From: Cryptomeria japonica
Lineage: Eukaryota; Streptophyta; Pinopsida; Cupressales; Cupressaceae
Length of the DNA stretch: 64,000 bases
Assembly (NCBI RefSeq): GCF_030272615.1
Contig: NC_081408.1
Span: 200,534,341-200,598,340, forward strand
Direction of reading: 5' to 3'
This document shows, one piece after another, positions 48,623 to 61,213 of the stretch. Position 1 is the first letter of the stretch; every line of letters starts with the position of its first letter. A program made the translations under genes and the position numbers. A model generated the notes under the pieces. That model saw only the letters and a program-made list of their open reading frames with translations, did not search any database and was not told the origin of the DNA.

Positions 48623-51600
48623 CTAGGCATGAACTTCCTCTTGGAGTTCATCAAAGAGGTGAGGGTACTCTGATCTCATACGTGCTGCGTCCTCCCATGA
48701 AGCCGTAACTTCATCATAACAATCCCACTGGACCCTAACCTGGTCCAGCTCTTGACCTCGAAGGGCCAATGTCTGGCGTGCCAAAATGCGAATGGGCTCC
48801 AAAGCTAGCTGCCCATCCGACTCCACCTGCAAGGCATCCCAATCTAAAAGGTGAGACTCATCATAGATATATTTTCTCAAAACAGAAACATGAAACACAT
48901 CGTGGATGCGTGACAGTCTAGGTAGCAAAGCTAAACGGTAGGCAACTAGGCCTATCCTCTCCAGAATCTCAAAAGGTCCTACAAAGCGAGGTGCGAGCTT
49001 AGAACCCTTTCCGTAATGGATTGGACTCTTATGCAGTCACACTCTTGAGAAAACTCTGTCTCCAACCAAGTAACTACGATCTATCCTCTTTGCTTCGGCA
49101 TACTTCTTTTGTCTATCTTGAGCATCTCTGAGACGCTGCCTAATCAAATCCACCTGCTATTCCATATCCCAAACTAACTCAGGACCAATAGCAACTCTAT
49201 CCTCTATGCAATCCCAACTCAACGATGTCTTGCAAGTCCTGCCGTATACTACCTGGTAGGGTGGCATTCCCAAGGAAGTGTGATGCCCATTGTTATAGGC
49301 AAACTCCACTAAGGGAAGATACTCCTCCCACCAGGTCTGATGATCCATGATGTACATACGAAGCATATCCTCTAACACCTGATTGACCCTCTCTGTCTGA
49401 CCATCTATCTCCGGGTGATAGGCTGTACTGAAATTGAGCTTCGTGCCCATAGCTGCCTGTAATGACTTCCAAAAGGTAGAAGTAAAAAGAGAATCTCTGT
49501 CAGAAATAATCTTGCGGGGTACGCCATGAAGTCTAACAATGTCTCACAAGAACACTTGTGCTACTGCTGGAGCTGTGAATGTGGTACGAACTGGTGAAAA
49601 GTGAGCTACTTTGGTCAACTTGTCAACTGTCACCAAGATAGCATCATGGTGATGAGAAGACATAGAAAGACCAATAATGAAATCCATGGATATAGTATCC
49701 CATTTCCACTCTGGTATAGCATGAGACTGAAGCAACCCACCTGGATGGCGGTGCTCAGCGTTTACCCTCTGACATTCGAGACATCGAGCTACTATCTTAG
49801 CAATGAGCTGCGGCATTCCTGGCCAATGATACAACTGCCTCAAGTCAGCATGCAACTTCTTAACCCCGGGATGCACTACATAAGGGGCTCTATGAGCTTC
49901 CGTGAAAATGAACTCTCGCAACCCTCCGGAGGAAGGTATATAAATGCACCCTCTGTGGCGTAATAGTCCATCGGACTCCAAAGAATAATCCACATATTTC
50001 CCTTCTAGAGTAACCTGAGAATGTAATACCTGACAAACCTCTGCATACCATCCATCCTCTGGCAAGTGCCAAAGTATACGGTCTCTCAAGTCTGTGCCCA
50101 TAAATATGGTGTAAACCTCATGACGTCTCCTACTCAAGGCATCTGCAACTACATTTTCCTTTCCCTTGATGTAGTGAACATCAAAATCATATTCGCACAA
50201 GAACTCCATCCATCTCCTCTAACGTGCATTAAGGTTCGGCTGAGTGAAGTTGTACTAAAGACTCTGATGATCTAAATGCAACTCAAAGTGATGTCCTAAA
50301 AGGAAGTGTCTCCACCTCACAAGTGCATGCACTACTGCTGCGAGCTCAAGGTCGTGAGTGGGATAATTAAGTTCATGAGTCTTAAGTTTCCTAGACTTGA
50401 AAGCTATGGCCCTACCACCCTACATAAGAACTGCCCCTAAACCCTCTAAGGAAGCATCTGTACAGACCATGAAGTCAGCTGAAGGATCTGGTACAACAAG
50501 GATAGGAGCGCTAGTAAGTGCCTTCGTGAGTTCCTGAAAGGCCTTCTCGCACTTCTCTATCCACTCAAATTTCTTCCTTTTACGCTGAAGAGAAGTAATA
50601 GGGTGTGCGACTCTAGAGAGTCCCTCGACAAAACATCGGTAATACCCTGCTAAACCCATGAAACTCCTGACCTCTATCGCACTGGTAGGCGCTGGCCAAT
50701 CCATAATAGCCCTAATCTTTGATGGGTCAACTGAGGTCCCATCACCGGAAATAACATGTCCAAGGTACTTGACCTCAGATCAAAAGAAAGCACACTTCGA
50801 TAGGCTGCCAAACAATTGGTTATCCCGCAAACACTACAATACCTATTTCAGGTGCTCCTCATGCTCCTTCTCATTCCAAGAATATATCAGTATATCATCG
50901 AGGAACACAATAACAAAATGGTCCAGAAAGGTACAGAACAGCCCATTCATGAGGCTCATAAAAACTGCTGGGGCATTCGTAAGTCCAAAGGGGACTACGG
51001 TAAACTCATAGTGACCATATCTAGTGCGAAATGCAGTCTTATGGCTATCACTTTCCACTATTCTCAACTGATGGTATCCTGACTTCAGATCTATTTTGGA
51101 AAAGACTTTGGTACCCTGAAGCTAGTCAAATAAATCATCAATCTTGGGCAAAGGATATCGGTTCTTAATGGTTACTTTATTTAGTTGCCGATAATCCATA
51201 CACAATCGGAGAGATCCATCCTTCTTCTTAACGAAGATGACTGGTGCACCCCACGGGGATACGCTAGGATAGATATGACCCTTCTCAAGAAGTTCCTCAA
51301 GCTGAATTTTAAGTTCATTAAGCTCATTTGTGGTCATTCTATAAGGTGCTCTAGAAACTGGCTCGGCTCCTGGTACTAGGTCTATATGAAAATCAATCTC
51401 TCTGCGAGGAGGCATTCTCAGTAGTTCTGAAGGAAATACATCTGAATATCCCTTAAGGATAGGATGGTCATCGAGCGATGTTTCTTTTTCCTCCTCTTCC
51501 TCTCTGTCACTGATAGTGATAGCAAAAAGCTGACATCCCTTCCGCATGCTCCGCTTAAGCTGCATTGCGGAGATCATACGAAGAGAAATGGGCCTCTGAA

Positions 51601-52060
51601 TCCCGGTGATGACTATGGGCGAACCATGATCATCCTCACACTCGATCCTTTTCAAGCGGCAATCCATCTTGGCTCTGTGGGCATAAAGTCAATCCATGCC
51701 AAGTACGATTCCGTAAGATCCAAGTGGAGTCACTCTAAGGTCTACTGAAGTGGTGGTCTTGCCAATCTACAGCTGACATGCCCTAACCTTTGATTCCACT
51801 GACACTCTAGCCCCTGAAGCTAATTCCACTTCCCAACTGACACCCTGCCTAGTTGCCACTAGCCCACAATGCTCCACAACCGATGGAGATATAAAGGAGT
51901 CAGTAGCTCCTGAATCAAACAAAATAGATACATTGTTACCTTTGATTATACCTATGGATTCGACAACCGTGGCCTAATGCTCAGCCTGGCGGTTGTCAAC
52001 CACTTCTAATACTCTATGGGACCTGCCCATATCACCAACTATTGGCTCTGAAGCGGCCAT
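48623..52060 (-). pseudogene. gypsy pol relic, element 3
   Basis: Same frame as its gag. The protease site is DSGATDSF (about 51900-51925). RT has [17 protein letters not shown] (about 51215-51265), FGLTNAP and an intact FLDDILIYS (about 50880-50905). RNase H has [15 protein letters not shown] (about 50420-50470). Integrase shows the HHCC region (about 49745-49890), [17 protein letters not shown] and DGQTERVNQ. The chromodomain-like tail ends at 48623. Stops include TAG at 51122, 50843, 50834 and 49157, a TAG near 50218 replacing the glutamine present in element 2, and TGA at 49544, which is CGA in element 1. Confidence 0.92.
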
Positions 52061-53410
52061 CCGCTGACTCCCTACTACCTGTCCCTGAGGGCAATTCGTC
52101 GCCATATGCCCCATGGCTCCACAAGTAAAGAAAGCACCCCGTGCCTAGAACTGGGCACCCTGAGGCCTAGAGAATGCCTGACTTCTTGTCCTACTGGATC
52201 CACTGTACCCACCCCTGGAGGACTGCTGAGTCCCCGCCGGCTATGTGTACTGCCCCTGTGCTCTCTGATCACGTTTCTGTCCTTGAGTCTTCCAGTGCTT
52301 GGGCTTGGAGCCCTGCTGATAAAGTGCAGGCTTCTGCCTCTGGTTCTGTGGTGTCTGTTGTGGTGGAGGGGGTTTGGAGAACACCTGAGAATTTCGGTTG
52401 TTCCCTTTCCAATGTGGTTTCTGGAATCCATAAGTCTGAGGTGCAGGATTTCAGTTCTAAAACTGATCCCTATTGTCCTGTGGTCTAACCTGAATTTCCT
52501 CTGCAATCAGTGCCTTCTCTACAGCAACCCAAAGGCTCTCCGGGGCAGACATCCTAACAGGCCCAGCTATACCGACATTCAATCCCCGGATGAAGCGGTT
52601 TACAAGAAGTTTCTCATCCTTTAGATAATCTACATATGGCAACAACTCAAAGAATTTACTCTCATATTGGGTTACTGACAAGCCTTTTTGTTGGAGATCA
52701 TGAAATTCATTTATACGACGCTGCCTGAAGTGCTCTGATAGGTACCTCTCACGGAACCTCTCTATGAATATCTCCCAAGTGAGTGTATCAGGAACTAATC
52801 CGCATTTGTACTCTTCCTATCTCCACCAGGTGGAGGCTGTCCCTCTCAGAAGATGAACTGCAACACGTGCTTTCAAGTTGCTCTCATATGAACGCAAAGC
52901 AAAGCACCTCTCAAGACTCAGAAGCCATGCCTCGGCCTCTACTCCATCTGTAGAACCTCCGAAGGATGGTGGTTGGAGGCGCATGACCTCCCTGATGAGA
53001 TCCCCTGGATCTCAACGCCCTCTCTCAAAATAAACTGGTTCCACCGCAGGAGGTGGTCCTGGCATATGCACTAACTCTGGCTCATTACCACCCCGACTCT
53101 CTACAGGAATCGAAGCTGGGCTCCTGCTTCATTCTCTATCAACAGATCTATGACTCCCAGAGTCATGACTCCTAACCTGAGGGTTCTCTGCTGGGATCCT
53201 TTCCTGAACAATGCTAATAAGATTCTGAATGGCTGCTAAAATGTCACGGTTAGGTTCATTTGGCTGTTCGGGAGGTGCTCCTGGGTTCTCCTCTAGAACC
53301 GATGCCTCCCTCTCTACCTCATCGCGTGCTATGCGCACTCGTCTAGGACCCCGTCCGCGCTTGCCAGCTTGTCGCGCCAACAGAGGCATCCTAAGAGGAA
53401 AATAAGACAA
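52061..53410 (-). pseudogene. gypsy gag relic, element 3
   Basis: Opens at 53410 (MSYFPLR) or more likely at 53389 (MPLLARQAGKRG). It has the same layout as element 2: basic N-terminus, acidic linker, capsid region with LQPPSFGGSTDG, EAWLLSLESCF and LVNRFIRGLN, a Q/P-rich stretch, and a zinc knuckle FFTCGAMGHMATNC (about 52095-52140) that has lost its first cysteine. A different cysteine is lost in element 2, so the family knuckle was CCHC. Stops interrupt the frame (for example 53129); no frameshift. A longer reading frame near 52075-52506 in another phase is an overlap, not the gene. Confidence 0.9.
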
Positions 53411-53531
53411 AACAATTAATTAATTTCTTTTATAATTAAATTCAATTAAACTCGAAATTTCATTTAACAAAATAATTTAAAATATTCCAGGGCGAAACGT
53501 AAGTGAGTAAGGCTCCTAGTGTGGAAAGCTT

Positions 53532-53543
53532 GCTCTGATACCA
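53532..53543 (-). promoter_or_regulatory. primer-binding site of gypsy element 3
   Basis: The minus strand reads TGGTATCAGAGC three bases from the LTR end GGGCATGACA: a perfect match to the initiator tRNA-Met primer complement. Confidence 0.9.
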
Positions 53544-53546
53544 AAA

Positions 53547-53895
53547 TGTCATGCCCAAAATTTAGGGCAAAAACGGAACGAATTTTTTTTTAAAAAGGAC
53601 ATACTAATTTAATTAACAAGTTCACTCACACGACAAGCGTTTAAGAAATTTCCATAATTTTATTCGAGCTAGTTTTGAGACGAACCAAGCATCGATAGTT
53701 TGTTAAATACTATTTGCAAAAAACTAACTGGTTTAATTTTATCTCCATGAGATACCTAGTCATTAGGTTTATTAAATCAATCACGCTAAAGAAATAGGAG
53801 AGGAAAAAAATAATTTAATCTCCAATATGTCTATGTAGCCTAATCAACCATTTATAAATTTCTCTTTATTATTAATTCCAAATAAAAATCAAGGT

Positions 53896-53928
<33 letters not shown>

Positions 53929-56900
53929 TTGTATATACATATATATATATATATATATTTATAATTTAAATACTTACCCAAAATTATGATCAAAATTCAT
54001 ATATATACATATATATATACCCATATAAATATATATGGATACATATATATATATATATTTTACATATATGTTAAATATTTTAATTCTAAATCTAAAACCA
54101 TTTTAACCTCCTAAATTTAATCCATTTTTCCCCCAACCCTAATTAGGGTTCTAATATCTCACATATATATTATCTAAACTAATTAACATATTTATTTTTA
54201 AAACCAAATTGCCCTAGCCCCATCCGGGCTAGGGTTTAATCCATATATTTTTTTGTGTACAGGGAATTAACTTGCTGGGCCGAAACCCTTGGCGGGCATG
54301 AAATCTTTTTTTGTGCAGGTCACGGGAGATTGAAGGCGGGAGAGAGCCGTGCGCCACTGTGTGAGCGCACAGTGGGCGCCGCGGCACCACTGTGTGCCCA
54401 CACAGTGGGCGCCGCTAGTGGCTCCCCACTGTGTGGCCACACAGTGGCGGCCGTGGTCGTCCACTGTCTGCCCACATAGTGGGAGCCGAAAGCGGCTCCA
54501 CTATGTGTGCACACAGTGGGCGCTGCACGGCCCTCCACTTTGCGTACACACAGTGGAGTCCACGAGGACCCTAACACATTCTCCCCCCTTTTTTTTTAAT
54601 TTATTTTTTTCTAAAAATATATAATATATAAATATATATATATATAAATATAAATATAAATATATATATATATATTTAGATTTATATAAATTTATATCCA
54701 CAGTTAAAAATGGTGAAAATTATTTCAATATGAATATATATATTTAAAAAAAAAAAGAGATTTACATGCGAATTTTTTTTAAAACTATTATAATAAAGGG
54801 AGAAACATTAAGTTTAATCAGAAATATAAATATATATATATAAAATAAGTCTTTTAAATCAATGATAACTAAAAAAAAACAATTTAGAATACTTTTTAAA
54901 AAGATTAAATATACTTTTCTAGAATAAAAAGAATTTCATTGATTTTTTATTTTTTTTTCTAATAAAATATTTACATAAAACATCTTTTTCCATTAAATTA
55001 CTTAAAATCTTTTAGCATAAATAAACTTCTATTTTGCCACAAGTAAAAATACAGATAAAATTTAATTGAAATCTATTCCTTTATTTCTTTTCAAAACACA
55101 AGAACCTTTTGCATGCAACACAAAATAGCTTTAAATTTTACCATCAACCGGAAGTAGAAATAAACAAGCTTTTTTTTTTTTTTTTTTTTAAAACAACTCT
55201 AAGATATTCTACCAATTTACAGGATGTTTCTCTGAATAGTCACAACAATAAAACTTCAAGTCTGCTTTCACAAATTACAACTTGCTTCTCTTTACTATGA
55301 ATGAGACATATTTCTATAACAACTTTAAACAAACATCTGCAACTGAATTTAAGTATCTTCCATAATAATCTTCAATGTCTTTTCATGGTTCCTATTCTCT
55401 TTCCTCTGATTTTCCTGCATAATAGAAAACACAAATATGACCACGGAGTGCTCACCTCAAAACCTAGGCTAACTGGTAGCCACCCCCGAGCTTGGAGAAC
55501 CAATTCCTAGACGGGTAACAAACAGGCAAACACATAGAAAGCATTGCATACAGATTCTTTTCAGACACATTCCCAACTTGGCTTTCACATCACCACACTC
55601 TAGTGATGAACATTTTCAAAGGGTGGTAGTGGACCAATACCCTGAGGAGAACTGCAAGTATGAAATAAACAAGAAGCCACCTCATGGCACAATAAAAATA
55701 TCAAGAATCTCAACCCCTTATTCCTTATGCCCCCCAAAGGCATTCTAGCCTTATATCCCTCCTTATGACCCCCATTGCACAAATAGGCCATGCAGCAAGG
55801 GTCACACAAAGATCCCTTGTGATCGCTCTCAAAAGAGAGTCTCTCACTCAAGGGCTATCATTGCTGCCACCCTCAAGATCTTCTTCTCTCCCAAGAGTAA
55901 GAGATCTTGAGAAAACTCCCAAAACACAACATTTTCATAAAGCAAAAATACCAAGAGTTTTTCAAACATAAACTTTCAAGAACACAGATTTCTTATACAA
56001 ACAACTTCCATACATAAACAAGAAGAAGACATTACAAATAATAATTGAAACCAACCTTAATCTGAGGTTATTATGATATCTGATGGAGAGCTGCCCAATC
56101 CACAAATCTTTTTCCTTCTACCCTTATTCAATTTCTCTATTCCATAACATTATTTTCTTTCCAAATTTTCTTCTGTCTCCAAAAATGGAGAGTGGGTGAT
56201 TACCCTGCTATTCCCAAAAATCTTCCTTAAGAAGCTCACTCTCTGAGTTCTCACAGGATTCTAAAAAAAACAAAAAGAAGAAAGAAAGCAAAATGCAAAA
56301 AGACTCTCCTTCCACAAGGAAAAATCTTGATTTGATTTAACTTCAATTTTCAATTTTCGCTCAACTCAAAAAAACCAATTTTTAAAGCGTTAAAAAGATC
56401 ATTATAAAGTAGAAACTTGCTTAAAATTACCCCTAACCCCTAGGTATACCTTATGGGCTTTAGGAAACCCTATTAAACTACCCCTAGGTGTTCATTTAAC
56501 CCATTTTAAACCCCTCTGAAGTTTATTTTCGGGTCAAACATATGTTGACCACTCCAAATATTATATTCCCAAAGTATTTATGACAACACATTAATTTATT
56601 AAGAAAACTATAATTAAACACTTTCCCACCAAGAGACAAAATAAAACATTTAAATTTAAATACACATGTGTCAAGTGACACAAATAAAACACTTTTACAA
56701 AAATAAAACATGAAATTGTCTCTTGAGGCTTTTACACAATAAAATTAAATAACACTTAACACTCATGCAGCATATATTGTTATGAATAAAATACAACACA
56801 AACGGGGTGTTGTCTCTCGAAATAGACAAACCCTGCCTTTACGAACGTACATAAGTCTAGGTTTGATTCTCCATAATTTTCCATGGTCACATGGTAAATT

Positions 56901-57324
56901 TCCTGCGCATCTCAATTTACACATTAGTACTTCCAAATATCCATATATAATATAATTCAATAATATAACAATACACATCATTACTTGCATACAATTTTCA
57001 TCTGCACAGATTGAATACATCTTTTATGAAACAATTTCACATAAGCAATTTTCATCCCAATTCACATAAATTAAACATACATCATAGTTCTATATTCAGA
57101 GTAAAGTCCTGCAAATTCAATAACGACATCTATCATTGCAATATCATCCTATCTAACAATCATGTAGTGTTCTATCTCATAAAGCATGTAAGTGAATCAT
57201 CAAATCATAGCAATGTTATCCAAATCTTGAAATCATATAAGTTCTAAGTCTTAAAATGCATCAAAATAAAGTATCCATCATAATCTAAAATATAAAATCC
57301 ACTGAATGTCAGACTGAGTCGAGG
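53547..57324 (-). mobile_element. 5' LTR of gypsy element 3 (LTR E), start cut by 12 bp
   Basis: Complete except that the minus-strand beginning (expected TGTGAGGCCTCA) is gone. LTR text stops at GTCGAGG (57324) and joins the duplicated copia patch through a shared GAGG. It carries the six-dyad block at 54354-54556. Confidence 0.9.
54354..54556. repeat. GC-rich dyad block of LTR E (six dyads)
   Basis: Six dyads in the same order as LTRs B and D. The last has an arm change (CCACTTTGCG). Confidence 0.88.
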
Positions 57325-58188
57325 TTTCCCAAAATTCTTGGATGACTTGGCTTTCTGGAAGATGTATTGCTAATATTATTTAGTGCTATTCTTAGGTCTG
57401 ATTTAACCTAGAAGTCAAGATCTTGATCTGAAAGTTTATATTATGGTACGACTATTATATTGAATGTGGATGATATTTTGGGTCTAGCTTTGGCAAAGCA
57501 TGTAGCATGTTGATATGTTTGATGAGGAACATTGTGATGACGTCTACTTATCATTCTTTTCCACCATCAAAATGTTTAGTGATGACCTATTTTGGATCCC
57601 TATCTTGGCCAACATTGAGGATCACATTTTTCCAGTGACTCTATATATAGAGGCTATTTTGGATGAGTGGACATATAGATTTTTATGTTGAAGACATGTA
57701 AGATTAAAGGAATCCAGTTGATATATTAAAACTATGTTGCAGGTTGTTACCAGAAGGAGTTCCAGATGTGTAGATTGTGTTTTAGTGGTGGATTGTCTTA
57801 CATCTTTATTTCCTCTTTGAAAATGAGTCTTTTTCTAGGTATTGAGCCCTCTGATAGTGAGCCCTATGGCAATGAGCCTTTCTAGGCAGTGAGACCACCT
57901 ACATTAAGTATCTTGTAGTGAGCCACCCTTTGTAAAAATCACCATAACTGGTGTCACCTTACCCAATGTTTATATATTGAGAATTAGCATTCTCCCTGTT
58001 TTTTCTTTTCTTGGGTTTTCCACGTAAATTTTGGTGTCTCTTATGTGTGAGATCTGATATGTGCATGTGCTTTGGTGTTTATCTATTTTATTAATTATTC
58101 TAATAATTCAGGATTTGAGAATTAAGCTACAAAGTAATTATTGTTGTCAACTAATTCATACCTCTCTCAGTTTTTCAGATATTCAACA
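57325..58188 (+). mobile_element. copia 5' LTR (start truncated), copy 2
   Basis: Ends GATATTCAACA at 58188, then ATTGGTATCGGA, a degraded primer-binding site. It matches 28351-29213. Confidence 0.65.
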
Positions 58189-58940
58189 ATTGGTATCGGA
58201 TATTTGGTTCCCTTATATAGACCTTAACCACTTAAGGTAGATCTTGATCTGATAGAACATAATTATCTATTCCTATCTTTGAAGAATCTGATTAGAGTTT
58301 CTTGAAAGTGAAGATGCGAGGTTATCTGGTTTCTCTGGGTTACAACAGCTTGGAAAGATGTGGATACTAAGTATGTTCTATTGGTGAATGGTCTTAACAC
58401 TCTGAATGAGATTCAAGCCTATGAAGAAAATGAAAAGGAAAGGTATCATATCTTTAGTGCATTATCAAAAATTGAATTGTCAAAATTTATTTCTTGGAAT
58501 AATGCTTATGAGGTATGCTAGAAGTTGAAAGACATTTATGAAGGAAATGAGAGAATTAAGTTGACAAAGAGGCTAACAGCTAAGCGAAGGTATAAAAACA
58601 TGAAGATGGAAGGAGAAGACATTGTAAGCTATTTTGAGAAGGTTGACAATGTTGTGAATGAAATCAGAGAACTTGGAGACACTTTGTGTGATGCATATAT
58701 CATTGATTACATTTTGATAACTTTACCAATGGGTTACACTAATAAGATGTCATCTATTGAAGAAACCTATGATCTGAAGACTTTCACTAGAGAATAACTA
58801 TTTGGTACCTTGAATTCATTTGAATTAAGAAAGTTTGGAAAAGGCAAGGACAAGTTAGAAATAATATTCAAAGCATTTGAAGATGGTTGGGATGATGATG
58901 AGGGTTGGGATGAGATGGAAGCAAAAATTGTGAGGAAACT
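58189..58940 (+). pseudogene. copia gag relic (UBN2 type), copy 2
   Basis: The same capsid text as copy 1 (KLTKRLTAKRRYKNMKMEGED, FEKVDNVVNEIRELGD, MGYTNKMSSIEE). A one-base insertion near 58350 breaks the N-terminal frame. Stops follow at about 58519 (TAG) and 58795 (TAA). It ends after EMEAKIVRKLK at the tail-to-tail fusion. Confidence 0.82.
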
Positions 58941-59915
58941 AAAGAACTTAGCAATATGTCCAACTTCATTGCATGCATATTATGTAGCATTATTCTTTTG
59001 AATTGCTTTGCTAAAACTAGTGAAATTGCTTGACCTACACTGATTAGCCATATGCCCAAATTTTCCACAACAATAGCATTTTACATACATTTTGCAATCT
59101 TTTGTCTTATGACCAATCTTATTGCATTTAAAACATTTACCGAGAGAAGAATCAGGGTTCTTAATTGCTTTATTTCTACATTGCCTAGCCATGTGACCGG
59201 CTCTATTGCAAACAAAACATCTACCATTAAATTTATAAGCATTGAATTATCTTACTAGTACCTTATGGTTTTGATCATTAGCTCTAATGGAACTTTGTCC
59301 TTTCTCAAATCCAATTCCACTAGAATCTCCAATCTACCCCTATCTCTTCAATAACTCATCAAGATGTGCTGAGCTGATCTTGAATTTTTCTTTGTACTCA
59401 CTTGTAGCAATTAAATCTTCTCTTAGTATCATCATTTGTCTCTCAAGCTCTTTCTTATTGCTTTGGGATTGTACCTAGTCTATTCTCAACATATTATTTT
59501 CATGAACCAACCTACCACATTCTTCAAACTTGTTCTTTAGGGATACAACAAGATTTTCTCCCTTTTTCTTTTTGTCCTCAATCTCCTTAGACATCCTCAT
59601 AGTCATATTTTGCATTTCATTCTTCATAACCACATTCTCCTGACTCAATTTCTGACATTGTTCCTTAGGTGCATTTTTCTCTTCATCATCCTTATTTTAC
59701 AAAAGTTCCTTCCTCCTAGCTTGAATAGATGATAGTCTCTCTTGTAGGACAAGAATGAATTCCTTAGTAGAATTCAATTCATCTTGTACCTTTAAGTTCT
59801 TCAACCTTTCAGCATCATAATCTTCAAGTTCCATCTCAAGCTACTTCTCCAAAGCCATATTCAATGATTCTAGTTTCAGGATTTTCCTCAAGTTGTTAAA
59901 CTTCCTCCGAGGCAC
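58941..59915 (-). pseudogene. inverted coiled-coil and zinc-knuckle gag relic, copy 2
   Basis: As in copy 1: primer-binding site near 59917-59929 on the minus strand, coiled coil, then knuckles including CFKCNKIGHKTKDC and CYCCGKFGHMANQC (58980-59192), with a degenerate fourth at the fusion point. Both patch copies share the same fusion, so the fusion preceded the duplication. Confidence 0.78.
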
Positions 59916-59931
59916 AAGGCTCTGATACCAA

Positions 59932-60311
59932 TTGTTGGAAACGAATAACACTGAGAGGGAGGGTAAACTGGTGTTATACTAGAATAGTGGATTTTAACTT
60001 TATCAAAACATTCATACACCAACCGATATACTGGTATAAATAGAATTGAAAGAAGTGAAACAACTAATAAGACAAACACATAAATGAGAATCATAACACA
60101 CATATTTATATGTGGAAAAACTCAAAGAGGAAAAACCATAGTGGGATTTGCGACCCACAATATCAATCCACTGGCCTTATGAAGAGATATTAAAATATAT
60201 GATGGGTCTGCACTTGCAGGAAGGCTTATAGCCTAGAGCACACTGCTCAATCACAATAGGAGCCTCAGTGACTACATAGAATTCTAGACAACAATCTGGA
60301 GAAGTGTGAAT
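59932..60311 (-). mobile_element. partial copia LTR, inverted, copy 2
   Basis: On the plus strand it starts TGTTGGAAACG. It is homologous in inverse orientation to the distal part of 60312-61223 and is cut where that LTR begins. Confidence 0.7.
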
Positions 60312-61213
60312 TGTTGGAAATTGACACTCATTGGATTCATTTTGTTGTCATTGATGGAAACAAGATTTTATAGGAATCATTTACTGGCATTAAGAGACAT
60401 TTACTAACACACACCAGCTTTTGAGCATCTAGGGCTACACCGACACCATCACCATCACCGGCACTGGCATCCCACACTTCAAGAAGCCGACATTAGAAAG
60501 ATTTATTTAGAAAATCATTTTGTAATTATTGTATAAAGCTGACATTGTATATATTTTGTAATGCATTGTAAGCCGACATAAGGTATATTGCTTGTATGGG
60601 TATATATAGGTCACTATGTTAGGACATTATGATATAGATGTGATATGAAATCATGAAGGGTGATGCAAGGATATAACTTGTAAGGATTTTGGAATGCGAA
60701 GATCATTTTGTATGCAAATGTTGTATCATGCAATGATCTGTAAATTTTTTGTAAGACATTCATGGAGGGAAGGTAATACTAGTAGTAATGTTCAGGGTTT
60801 ATGAATTGATATAGAGTAGAGTTATAACTAGAACTCTTTTTGGCATAGAAGATACCTTTTGTGAGTTTACTTTCATTGTTTTTCTTCAACAAAAGCTTGT
60901 AGTTAGTGAGTCTCTTTAGTGATGAGTAGTGTGCTCTAGGTAGTGCGCTTTCCTGCATGTGCAGGCCCCCATTATATGTAATATCTTTCTTATCACTAGT
61001 GAATTGATATTGTGGGTCACAAATCCCACCATGGTTTATCCTCTTTGAGGTTTTCCACATATAAATTTTATGTGTTATGGTGTTCATTCATATGGATGGT
61101 TCATTTGCTTCTATTTATATGTTTATTTGTTTACCAGTTTATATGTGTTTGGTAAAGAAGCCTAAAATCTTATCTTACCGATAGAACACTGATTCACCCC
61201 CCTCTCAGTCTTC

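Larger units (their letters stand above)
48613..53546 (-). mobile_element. gypsy element 3 internal region (complete, PBS to PPT)
   Basis: Complete internal region between LTR D and LTR E, with an intact-looking polypurine tract (TAGAGGGGGAGGA) and an exact tRNA-Met primer-binding site. Confidence 0.92.

Noticed and set aside
52075-52506. 143-codon arginine-rich frame on the minus strand in element 3
   Set aside because: Out of phase with gag. The proper gag frame through the same bases matches element 2.
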